Shown: piece by piece, positions 21,801 to 31,834 of the stretch | Layout: the number at the start of each line of letters is the position of its first letter | Position numbering within the stretch: the first letter of the stretch is position 1 | NCBI GenBank assembly: GCA_001606155.1 | Contig: LODT01000025.1 | Location: forward strand, 248,001-312,000 | DNA: 64,000 nucleotides | Reading direction: 5' to 3' | From: Tieghemostelium lacteum | Lineage: Eukaryota; Evosea; Eumycetozoa; Dictyosteliales; Raperosteliaceae | Translations under genes and position numbers: made by a program | Notes under the pieces: generated by a model | What the model was told of the DNA's origin: nothing | What the model saw: only the letters and a program-made list of their open reading frames with translations | The model's database searches: none

Positions 21801-22810
21801 GGTAGTTGGTTCTTACCAGTTGGTTGACCATGTAAATCAAAACTTACTTCAAAGTAGTTTTCATCTTCTACAATCTGTGAAGGTCCATTATTTACACCTG
21901 ACCCTATCACAGGTGTACTCTGTTGTGAGTTACCAACACTATATACTGTAGACTTGGGAGTTGAGGAGAAAAGGTTGGTTATTATATTATTATGTTGATT
22001 GAATGATTGTAAACTGTTGGTTGACGATGATCTTGATTTATTAAGTTTATGTGTGGATGTTGAGTTTGAACTCTGGTGATCATCATCTTCTGATGATATT
22101 GGATGCTCTTGTTCTAAATTCAAAGAAAGTACTTTAACATCAGTACTAGTTGAATAGGATAGATAACATTCGAATATAGCAACTTTAGTTACATTCTCTA
22201 CTTGTATATCAAGTATCTTTTCAAAGTGACTTATTAAAGTACTACTATGTATATTATAAATAGGATCCCAAACTGATACAGTAGATTGTGTAGATACTAC
22301 AACTCTACTACTAATAGGACAAACATTAGCAGATACAACAGTAGAGGGTACTGGTATCTTATAGAAATTGAATTGTCCTGCACCTCCATGACTACTACCA
22401 ATACTATTCCCGTCACCTCTGTTATTATTATTATTACCATTAATACTAGGTGAAGTACCTAATAGTGGTGACCCATCTTGACCTGATGGTATATAAACTT
22501 GATTCTGTCTCCAATTTTGATAGAATCTAACTACATTGATAGTAGATTTATCCATATCTTTCTCCATTGTCATTATAGAGTCATTAGATGGTATATAGTA
22601 AATCTGTAGTATCTGATTATTCTGTGTTGAAAATCTATTGACTATAGAGCACTCGGTACCCGCAGTACAATAGTGAATAATCTCACCACCTTTGGTAGAT
22701 ATTAAAAAGTCATTGAGTGCTGGTATAATATCAATAGGTTCATCCTCTGATTCTGATGATGGTAATAGATTTTGATTATCAAATAATCCAAATGGTAGAA
22801 ATTTCACCAT
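18847..22810 (-). CDS. hps3: HPS3 homologue, BLOC-2 subunit
   Basis: Exons 22810-20477 and 20412-18847 on the minus strand, joined in phase 0 over a 64-bp intron (GTATGT...AATAG), giving 1,299 aa. The N-terminal third matches human HPS3 in wording: start MVKFLPFG, the STINVVRFYQNWR segment (human FLRAYVNWR), the KIPVPSTVVSANVCPISSR strand and the FEKILDIQVENVT segment (human RSLIIHIDNITP). This is a beta-propeller like region, interrupted by Ser/Asn-rich low-complexity insertions (about 240-330 and 440-545). The C-terminal half is helical. HPS3 forms BLOC-2 with HPS5 and HPS6 for cargo traffic to lysosome-related organelles. The second exon alone has no ATG, which supports one joined gene. 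Identification rests on remembered similarity. Confidence 0.8.
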
Positions 22811-23993
22811 TTTCTATTTATCAAAATATCAACACACTTTGCTGACACTATCTAATATAACATGCAAATAAAATCTGAAAAAACTTAAAATTTTAAATGG
22901 AAAACTACAATGATTTGTTTATTTTGAAAATAAGGATAATTCAATTTTTACTCTGATGTCTTTTATTTCACTTACACATTAATATTAACACATTTTAAAA
23001 CTATAAATTTATTTGGTGAACAACAAATTCAGTACAACAGGTAAATAATAACATAGCTGTTTTTGGAGTAATTCTATTACGATAAAATATGTTCAGTTCT
23101 CTGATTATTGTTTTTGTTTTTTTTTTTTGATGGTGTAATTAATGAACCATATATCAAACTATAGAGGTCTGTTACTTAAAAAGAAATCAAATACCAAACC
23201 AGTGGATTATACACTGACCTTCGATACATGATATGATTCACCATTATTTGAATTGACCTAATCTAATTCCTATAATTAAAAATTAACCACACAAACATCT
23301 ACACAAAACAAACACAAATCGATAACACCCACATTATTTTTTTAGGCGTGTGGGTTTTTCAATCAAGAAATAGATTTTGATCAATTTGAATAATATCTAT
23401 TTCAGATAAAGCTTGAATAGTACAGTTTAAGTTACCTCAAAACTAATATAGGTCAGAAAGAAAACTAATGTTACAGAGGTGCTACTGAAATTTCAACAGG
23501 TGTTTGAATTGTGGCAAATTAAATTTCCTGTGAAAAAAAAAATTCCTTTTAGGTTGGGAACTGTGTGAATCCTATTTTAAAAAGATTATTGGCAAATTAA
23601 TTTGAAATGAAAAAAAAAAAAACAACCTTAATTGTATTTATTCACAGTGAAGAGTCTTTCATATCACCAATAGGGTAATTATTCATTAATAACCCACACA
23701 CAACTTTACTAGTAAGTTCTTTTATATATTGGAAAAACTTTTTTGGTGTTTAGAAAATTTCACACACTTTGAGCAAAGAAAGAGAGTGAAAATAACAGAG
23801 AAAGAGTGGTGGTGTTTTATCGTTATCGTTGTTTTTGATATATATAAAGCAAGAAGCACAATTTAAATGAAAAATTTTTTATTTTCATTCATTTAATTAA
23901 TCATTTAATTAATATAAATATTTATTTATTTTACAAATCAAATAATAGTTTTTTATAATTTATAAATAAAAATAATAATAATAATACATAAAA
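22811..23993. other. intergenic region upstream of HPS3 and small heat shock gene
   Basis: 1,183 bp between divergent starts. It holds an ACACCCAC (23327) and an inverse GTGTGGGT (23345) close together, able to pair as a short stem, and a purine-rich patch (23772-23810, AAAGAAAGAGAGTG-like). A short coding-like minus frame (23077-23244) is discussed in findings. No clear heat shock element array was seen. Confidence 0.5.
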
Positions 23994-24521
23994 ATGGCAG
24001 AATTTAATCCTTATAAGGAAATGAAAAAACTTCAAAGAAAAATGAATAGATTTGATAGTAATAACTGTTCTGCCAAAATCAATCTTTGGAGACCTATTGT
24101 CAATTTACGAGAACAAGATAATAATATTATAATAACATTTGAATTGCCAGGGCTGAATAAAGATAATATAACTATTGAATGTACCAAAGATAACAATATT
24201 ATAATATCAGGTGAAAAGAGATCAAATCCAATGATGCATAGTAATAGTCAAGTTAATAGTGGTGCATCTACACTACTTACACCCTTACCAAATGCAACAT
24301 TACCTAAACACGAACCATCCGATGTCATCTCACCAACCAACTTAAATTCAGTTTCTAGAAATATAATAACTATAGGAAAATTCATTAGATCCTATAAATT
24401 ACCTTATGGTACCGATTACACTAAAATTAAAGCTTCAATGGAAGATGGTATATTAGAAATCATTATTCCAAAAGAAAAAGTTGATGATAAATTTAAAGTT
24501 CCAATCCAATCAAAACTTTAA
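23994..24521 (+). CDS. small heat shock protein, HSP20 / alpha-crystallin family
   Basis: Single exon, 175 aa. The alpha-crystallin domain starts at about 29 (LWRPIVNLREQDNNIIITFELPGLNKDNITIE) with the ELPG signature, passes through IIISGEKR and ends with the conserved SMEDGILEIIIPKEK strand. Between the beta5 region and the FIRSYKLP strand sits a Ser/Asn/Pro-rich insert of about 45 residues (about 80-123). Such inserts are known in the dictyostelid hspG group. The C-terminal IPI-like anchor reads VPIQSKL. Role: ATP-independent holdase against aggregation. Convergent with the PNUTS-like gene, 147 bp between stops. Confidence 0.93.
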   Translation: MAEFNPYKEMKKLQRKMNRFDSNNCSAKINLWRPIVNLREQDNNIIITFELPGLNKDNITIECTKDNNIIISGEKRSNPMMHSNSQVNSGASTLLTPLPNATLPKHEPSDVISPTNLNSVSRNIITIGKFIRSYKLPYGTDYTKIKASMEDGILEIIIPKEKVDDKFKVPIQSKL

Positions 24522-24668
24522 ATAGTTGAAGATGGCAATTCAGATCTTCAAATTTCAATTCCAAAATAAAAGTGGTCATATAGCCAACTTGTATTAGTAT
24601 TATTAAATTTATAATTTAAGATATAGTATTTTAATAATATTGAATATATATTATAATTTATTAAATAA

Positions 24669-27600
24669 TTAACCATTATAGAAATTATTATTGTTAAAAT
24701 TATTATTCATATTATTATTATTAAAAGACATATTGTTATTCATCATCATCATATTATTCATATTATTAAAGTTGTTCATATTCATATTATTGTTCATCAT
24801 CAAATTGTTATTATTATTATTAAAATTGTTCATCATCATATTGTTATTAAAATTATTATTCATATTATTATTAAAGTTGTTCATATTCATATTATTATTC
24901 ATCATCATATTATTGTTCATCATCAAATTGTTATTATTAAATCTATTCATCATATTATTATTATTATTATTGTTCATCATAATATTATTATTGTTGTTGT
25001 TGTATGGCATATTGTTGTTGTTGTTGTTATTCATCACCATCATGTTGTTATTAAAATTATTCATATTATTATTATTATTAAAGTTCATGTTATTGTTATT
25101 GTTAAATGCCATATTATTGAATCCCATCGTTTGTTCTATAAACATATTATTGGGCATTATAGTACTATTATTATTTTTGCTAGTATTCATATTCATTGTA
25201 AAATTATTATTATTATTATTATTATTATTAAAACCAATATTAATTGGTGATGGTGTAATGGCTGGCATTATAGATGGGATGATAGGCATAGAGGATAGCA
25301 TTTCATTTATATTTAAAATTATTTCATCACCAGAAGGTATAACTTTAACATCTTTATCATCATAATCAGGTTCTAATTGATCTGGTTCTTTTGGGTTATC
25401 AGGTATATTATCAGTATTTATATAAATTTCAACAAAAGTTGTATTTTCTCTCTCTTTTTGAATATCTTTTTCTTTACTTTCAGAGCCATAGTCGACTATT
25501 GTATTGGATTCCAATTGAGAGGGATCAATAAGAGGTGGTGATTTCCAAGGTACCAAAACAATTTCTTTTCTAGCCACCTTTTTGTGATCAAATAATGATT
25601 TCTCTAAATCATGTTCTCTAGCTCTCATATGTTCAAAATCCAAGTCATCACCATTGGCACCTATATTTTCTTCGTTTGTAAATTCTCTTATATTCAACAG
25701 CTTATCATCTGTTGCCCATTTTACTCTTACTCTCCCTTTAGATGATTTTCTTCTATTTGGATCAGGTACAGGTTGATCATCAACAACTTCATCTTCAACA
25801 TCCCATACACTACCAAGAGAATCAAATACAGACATTGAATTTTCTTTGGCTTCTGATTGTGAGATATTTAGTATAGGTATAACAGGTTTCTCTTTTTCAA
25901 TAACCGGTGTACTAGATGTAGATACATTTGGAGGTGAGGAACTTGGAGACTGTGATTTCAAATTGTCTGTTGATGTTGAACTATTGGCTAATTTATTTTT
26001 GAGTTCTTTTAGTGCCATGCTACCTGTTATGACAATCTTTGGGGTTTCTTTCTTTTTTAGAGGTATTGCATTGAGTGCCTCTTGACTTAGTTCAGGTTCC
26101 TATATATATTCATAGTTTAAAGAGAGATTTGAATGAAAATGAATATTAATATTCTCAAGTTTTATTGTTAGAGTAAATTTATTTAATAATAAAAGAATAT
26201 GGATTATTACTTTTGGACTTGTGGTAGAGGTAGTGGATGTATTTACCATGGTATTAGGAGAACTAGTACTTTTTAATTTTTTTGATTCCAAAACTAAAAA
26301 AATACTCAATTAGTTAATAACATTTTTCAAATTAAATAATATACAATTTAATACAAACTTTTATCATTACTAGAATTTAGTGGTCGTTTTTTACTGTCTG
26401 TTGATTTTGTTTGTTCATTGTCTTTTGATTTTAATAATTTCATCCAAGCTGCCTCTACTTCCTGTGCAGCATCTTTAACATTGGAATTACTGTGATTTTT
26501 AAATTTTCTAACAGTTTTTCCTATACCAACTGACCCTTCATCTTGAAAGTGATTCAATGCAATTGGTAATGTTAATAATCCCTATTTGTATAAATAATGA
26601 ATGTTAGTTGGTCTAGTCTAACGATCTTATAAAATTTTGATATTTAAATTACCTGTAATGCAATAACGATATCTCTAGGTATAGTTACAGTTTCTAAAGC
26701 TCTAATTAGACATTCATGAATGTGAGCAAGACCACCTTCTTCAAGAAACTTTTTCTTGCAAGAATTACTCATTTTAGAGTCAATTACAATTAGGTATTCT
26801 CTGTATTTTGTCCATGTACTACATTCACTAAACTCTTGAATAAATAAAGGTACTCTATTGACAACTGACAATCCACCCTTTTCATCTCTCCATGTAACTT
26901 TTTTACCAGTTAGTGATGTTGCTGGTGATGGTATAACTGAACTTGTGCTACTACTACTATTATTACTATTTACAGGTGTAGTTGGTGATTTCTTTTTCTT
27001 TTTCTCTAGATATTCTTGTAGTGTTGGTAACTCTTTTTCATCAAATATATTGGTATTCACTTTCTTTTTTTCCTTTGGTTGTATTGTGGGTTTAGGAGTG
27101 GATGTTGTGGATTTTGTTATTATTGTTGTTGTGGTTGGGGGTGAAGTAGGCCTACTCGATGTAGTTGGTGACTGTTGTCTAGGTGAGGTAGATAGCTCTA
27201 CTACAACACCTAAAGGTGGAGTAGTGGTAGTATTATTGCTATTAAAATATTTTGATTTAAAATTAAAGAGTTGTAATTCATAGATTGATTTTAATTTTTC
27301 AATATCTTTCAGAGCAGTGCCAGTAGAGGTGCTACCTGATTTGATATTCTCAATTTGAACTTTAATCTTATTCAATTCAGAGTTAAAACGATCCACTATC
27401 AGTTGTATTAAAATATCGGGATTTTGAAAAATAGGAGACAATTCAGGGTATTTTTCAGTGATCTTATTAACATAGTAAGATAGAATGTGTTCAGCATCCA
27501 ATTGGGTTGAGTCAGGTAATGTTACCCTGTCAATAATAGATACCATCTTGATCTTATCATTCAGGAAATCATTTTGATTCTTACTAACGTTATTATTATT

Positions 27601-27714
27601 GTTATTGTTGTTGATATTGTTATTACTATTAGTTGTCATGTTATATGTAGTTGATTGACTGTCATTGGATACTGATGGATGTATATATGATACATTCATA
27701 TATTGTGTTTCCAT
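24669..27714 (-). CDS. PNUTS-like (PPP1R10) PP1 nuclear targeting protein
   Basis: Four exons on the minus strand: 27714-26653, 26581 to 26359 (or 26371), 26293-26211 and 26099-24669, about 930 aa. A TFIIS N-terminal/LW domain spans the exon 1-2 junction (residues about 290-400; RDIVIALQGLLTLPIALN then GIGKTVRKFKNH). After it comes a PP1-docking type stretch, RVRVKWATDDKLLNIREF, and then FEHMRAREHDLEKSLF...VLVPWKSPPLI, which parallels human PNUTS after its TVSW motif (AKREILSDRHAFE, VPWVCPRPL). A second RVxF-like KVTWRD lies before the LW domain. The tail is Asn/Met low complexity. PNUTS targets PP1 to chromatin and RNA polymerase II. The exon 2 donor is ambiguous (GTTTGT or GTAATG, both in phase). 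IWS1 is the main alternative. Confidence 0.75.
24672..25235. repeat. Asn/Met low-complexity coding tract
   Basis: AAT/AAC and ATG codons repeat for about 180 residues at the C-terminus of the PNUTS-like protein, with many near-identical NNMNNFNNNM-type units. The opposite strand gives a misleading Leu/Ile-rich open frame. Confidence 0.85.
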
Positions 27715-28078
27715 AATACAAAACTAAAAAAAAATTAACAAATAAAGTAGGACACAAATAATCTTTCAAACTATAAAATAAAAAAAAATAAAGTAAGTTT
27801 TGATAAAAAAAAATAAAAAAAAAAAAAAATTAATAAAATAAAATTTATCTTATCTTTATTTCTAGAAGTTCAGGAGTAGAGTGATTAGTACAAGATTAAA
27901 ACAAATTTTCATTTTTATTTTAAAAGGTGTCAGGGAATAATCCCATTGTTTGCAATAAAATAGTTCCTAACTGAAAAACCTAAATATCTAAATAAATTAT
28001 TTTTTTTTTTTTTTTTTATAAAAATCTGATTTATTTTGCGTGTGGGTGGACCTATTCTTTGTGACAAAAACCCACAAC
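27715..28078. promoter_or_regulatory. divergent promoter, PNUTS-like / myosin I
   Basis: 364 bp with A-run clusters (27726-27834), an 18-nt T-run (28000-28018) and TGTGGGTG (28041-28048), the complement of the CACCCACA motif met upstream of other genes here. Confidence 0.5.
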
Positions 28079-31000
28079 ATGGACACATATTATAACTACA
28101 GTCATGTTTCACAACAAGGTCTACCTGACTTTTGTTTTTTAGAGAAAGTTGATGAAGTGGAAGTTCTTAACAACTTACAATTACGTTTCCAAAAAGAACA
28201 CATTTACACTTATATAGGAGATCAGGTTGTAAGTGTCAATCCATTCCAAAAAAAACCTGGAATCTATTCAGCAGAGACACTGAAATCGTACCAGAACATG
28301 TACATTTATGAAGTGTCACCACACATTTATGCACTTGCCCAAGACACCTACAAGAAACTCTTACTTTCCAAAGAGTCTCAATGTGTCATTATTAGTGGTG
28401 AATCTGGAAGTGGGAAAACAGAGGCTTCAAAAATATTTTTGGAGTATATTTCAAAGGTCTCTACCATCTCCAGTGGTGGACAGACTAATACCAGACCAGA
28501 AATCATCATGAAACACATTATTGAATCTAATATAGTTCTGGAGGCCTTTGGAAATGCAAAGACTCTAAAGAATGATAATTCCAGTAGATTTGGTAAATTT
28601 ATAGAATTGGAATTTGACGGTGCTGGTGTACCAATCTCTGGAAAGATACAACAGTTTCTTTTGGAAAAGAGTAGAGTTCACACCAGAGCTATTGGAGAGA
28701 GATCTTTTCATATTTTTTATCAATTTCTAACATGTAAAAAGATTACTCAAAAATATGGAATGTCAGAGGACCCTGCTCAGTATAGGTATCTAAAGGAATC
28801 ACTTTGCTATACTGCCGGTCCTAATATCAATGATCAAAGAGATTTCAAACTTGTAGAACAAGCTTTGGAATCTCTAAAATGGACTGAAGAGAACCTGGAT
28901 TCTCTATGGAGAATGCTATCAGCAATATTGTTAATTGGAAACATTGAGTTCCAAGCTGATGCAGAGAAAGTCAATGTAGATGCTGTTCAAATTCAGAATC
29001 CAGAGGTCTTAAAGAAAGTTGCATCTCTTCTTCATTGCAATTCATTAGTTTTGGAAAAAGCTTTAATAAGTAGATCTCTAACTACTGGTGCTGGTAAAAG
29101 ACAGTCTAGTATAAAAGTACTGCTAAACCCTACACAAGCTCGAGAAACTCGTGATTCTTTTGCGAAAGTTCTCTATGATAGACTTTTTTCATTTGTGGTT
29201 GAAAAAATCAATGAAACTATTGGAAATGGAATAGACCAGAAACAGATTGAATCTATTATTGGTATTTTGGATATATATGGATTTGAAGTATACGATCAGA
29301 ATAACTCATTTGAACAGTTTATCATTAACTATGCCAATGAGAAACTTCAACAGCTGTTCATTAATTTGGTGTTACGTCAAGAACAGGAAGAGTATATTAA
29401 AGAGGGTATAGAATGGAAGAATATTGATAACTATTTTGATAATCAACCTATAATAGATTTGATTGAAGGTCAACCTGTAGGGTTACTAAGACTTCTCGAT
29501 GAGGCTTGTATAGTGGGTCAAAGTGGTACACCTGAGAATCTCATTCAGAAATTCAATCAATTCTTCTCTAAACACAAACATTATGAGTCGTATGAAAGTA
29601 CGAATAATCTGGCTATTGATGCAACCTCTTTTATGCTGAAACATTATGCTGGCTCTGTAACTTACAATCTAAATGAATTCATTCACAAAAACAAGGATCC
29701 TTTATACCAAGATCTTATCAATACCCTAGAGAGTAGTTCTGATCGACTGCTACTAAAAATCTTCCAAAAGGATTTCCAAAAAAATCAAGTTAAAAAAATT
29801 CCAACTACAGCAGGCTTTCAATTTAAATTGGCAATTAATGCATTGGTTGGAAGATTGAATGCATGTCAACCACATTACATTAGATGTATAAAATCCAATG
29901 ATGAAAAAAAGGCTGGTTATTTTGACTATGAGCGTGTGAAACATCAGATTCGTTATTTGAATACTGTGGAAACTGTTAGAGTCAGAAAAGCTGGTTTTGC
30001 AAACAAACAACATTACAGTAGATTCTTTAATAGATATAAACTTTTAAGTCCTGCTACCTTCCCAACATGGACACTCTCAGCAAGAGAAGGTGTAATGGAG
30101 ATTGTCAAACATTGCAAAATTGAACAGCCCAATCAACCCCAAGAATGTCATTTTGGAAAAAAAAAACTATTTATAAAATCAGCAAAAACCCTGTTCAAAT
30201 TTGAAGAGTTGAGAGCTGTAGAGTTACCTCGTGTTGTAGTAACTATTCAGAAGGTCTGGAGAGGCTATGCACAGAGAAAATGGTTCAAACAAGAACTCAC
30301 AAGACTCAGAGAAGAAAAAGAAGAGATACAACGTCAGATGCATAGAAAGAAATGTGCATTGATCATTGCGGATGCTTACATAAGATACAAGGTTAGAGTA
30401 TATATAAAGAAGATTCAGCCATGGTTGACTGGACCTTATTATAACAAAGGTAGACCACTACCAACTCTGTGGACTAACAGAACACCATTTGATGACCAAA
30501 TGCAGATTTACCATATACAATGGTGGGCTAAAGTCAAGGTCACACCATTATCCATCGAACAACGTGCGCTTATTCGTCAAAAGATTCTGGCATTGGATCT
30601 CTTTGGTATGGGGTACTTTAGAAAGAAGGAATGGGACTGTAAGAGAAAATTCCAGGCTGACTATCTCTCCGATGACAGTAATCCAAAGAAACAACAATTT
30701 TCAGATGCGGTTCAATTACTCTTCCAGAAATACGGTGACAAGGAGATTCTATTTGCAGATAATGTAATAAAAATCAACAAACGTGGTAAATCACAATTGA
30801 GAACTATTATCATTACCGATCAACACATTTACAAATATGATCCAAAGAAGTATACTCAAAAGAAGACTGGATTGAAGGTACATTCTATAGTTGCTTTATC
30901 TACTTCGAATAAGAGAGATACCTTTTTAGCAATACATTTTAAACCTCCTGTAAGAGACCTCTTTATAGATCTTGGTTGTGATTCTGTTGAAAAAGTATCA

Positions 31001-31228
31001 GAAGTCTCAACTAATTTAGTTCAACAAGTTTACAAACTTACCAGTGCCACCATTCCATTACTCTTTAGAGAACCTTTGACATTTAATAATTCTAGAGACT
31101 CTAGAAATTCTGGTATTGATTTTGTCATTTCATTTTCTCAGTATCCAAAAGGTAAAGAACAGAGACTTAGTTCATTTGTGAAAGGTAAAGGTAACACTGC
31201 AATTGTTTATTATCCTGAAAAAGATTAG
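28079..31228 (+). CDS. class I myosin heavy chain, short-tailed
   Basis: Actin-based motor linking membranes to the cortex, single exon, 1,049 aa. Motor domain 1-715: P-loop GESGSGKTEASK (about 106), switch I NDNSSRFGKF, switch II DIYGFEVYDQNNSFEQF, actin-binding HYIRCIKSN. At the TEDS position, 16 residues before DSFAK, there is Ser (RQSSIKV), so activation by a PAK-type heavy chain kinase is expected. One IQ motif (IQKVWRGYAQRKW, about 722) binds a light chain. The tail is a basic TH1 lipid-binding domain (about 830-1049) without TH2 or SH3, as in D. discoideum MyoA, MyoE and MyoF; length is nearest MyoF. I chose the ATG at 28079; an upstream in-frame codon at 28040 is not conserved. Divergent from the PNUTS-like gene (364 bp). 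Confidence 0.96.
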   Translation: MDTYYNYSHVSQQGLPDFCFLEKVDEVEVLNNLQLRFQKEHIYTYIGDQVVSVNPFQKKPGIYSAETLKSYQNMYIYEVSPHIYALAQDTYKKLLLSKESQCVIISGESGSGKTEASKIFLEYISKVSTISSGGQTNTRPEIIMKHIIESNIVLEAFGNAKTLKNDNSSRFGKFIELEFDGAGVPISGKIQQFLLEKSRVHTRAIGERSFHIFYQFLTCKKITQKYGMSEDPAQYRYLKESLCYTAGPNINDQRDFKLVEQALESLKWTEENLDSLWRMLSAILLIGNIEFQADAEKVNVDAVQIQNPEVLKKVASLLHCNSLVLEKALISRSLTTGAGKRQSSIKVLLNPTQARETRDSFAKVLYDRLFSFVVEKINETIGNGIDQKQIESIIGILDIYGFEVYDQNNSFEQFIINYANEKLQQLFINLVLRQEQEEYIKEGIEWKNIDNYFDNQPIIDLIEGQPVGLLRLLDEACIVGQSGTPENLIQKFNQFFSKHKHYESYESTNNLAIDATSFMLKHYAGSVTYNLNEFIHKNKDPLYQDLINTLESSSDRLLLKIFQKDFQKNQVKKIPTTAGFQFKLAINALVGRLNACQPHYIRCIKSNDEKKAGYFDYERVKHQIRYLNTVETVRVRKAGFANKQHYSRFFNRYKLLSPATFPTWTLSAREGVMEIVKHCKIEQPNQPQECHFGKKKLFIKSAKTLFKFEELRAVELPRVVVTIQKVWRGYAQRKWFKQELTRLREEKEEIQRQMHRKKCALIIADAYIRYKVRVYIKKIQPWLTGPYYNKGRPLPTLWTNRTPFDDQMQIYHIQWWAKVKVTPLSIEQRALIRQKILALDLFGMGYFRKKEWDCKRKFQADYLSDDSNPKKQQFSDAVQLLFQKYGDKEILFADNVIKINKRGKSQLRTIIITDQHIYKYDPKKYTQKKTGLKVHSIVALSTSNKRDTFLAIHFKPPVRDLFIDLGCDSVEKVSEVSTNLVQQVYKLTSATIPLLFREPLTFNNSRDSRNSGIDFVISFSQYPKGKEQRLSSFVKGKGNTAIVYYPEKD

Positions 31229-31834
31229 AAATATCTCTTATTGATGTATTTTTATATTTATTATAACAACAATAACAACAATAACAACAACAACAACACA
31301 CCCACCAAAATAAAAACATGTTGTCTTGATGACTACCAAAATTTCTTAAGAAGGTATTTACCTTAAATTTTAAAAATTATACTAATAGTTTGTGAGAAAA
31401 CCTTGTTATATAGAAATGATAGTAAAATATATCAAGAAAATAACTAAAACAAAAATTAAAGTAAATTTGAACAATTAAAATAAAATACATTTAATAATAT
31501 TCACTAAAAGAACAAGTGTTCTAAAGAAATCGTCATGTGAATTTAATACAAAAAAATGATTATAAAGTTTTAAAAGAATAAGAATTTGAAGAACTACAAT
31601 TTCAAAGTTAATATCAATAAGAATCTAAAATGAAATTTAATATAAAACAAGTATGAAACCAGTGGTTACTATTCTTTAAAAAATAAGAAAAAATATATGA
31701 ATTGCCCTGGATCCTGGTAAAATTTTGATCTAGATATTTATAACATTAATTTTTATGATTTTAATTTTTTTTTAAGTTTTTATTTTATTTATTTTAAGAA
31801 ATTGAATCAATTTTTTATTCATCATTAATCAAAA
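31229..31834. other. intergenic, myosin I to ABC transporter
   Basis: 606 bp, AT-rich. An AAC-rich simple repeat runs from 31264 to 31298 and ends in ACACCCACC. Nothing coding seen. Confidence 0.5.

Noticed and set aside
24691-25365. 224-codon plus-strand Leu/Ile-rich frame
   Set aside because: Complement of the Asn/Met-rich tail of the PNUTS-like protein; pure low complexity.
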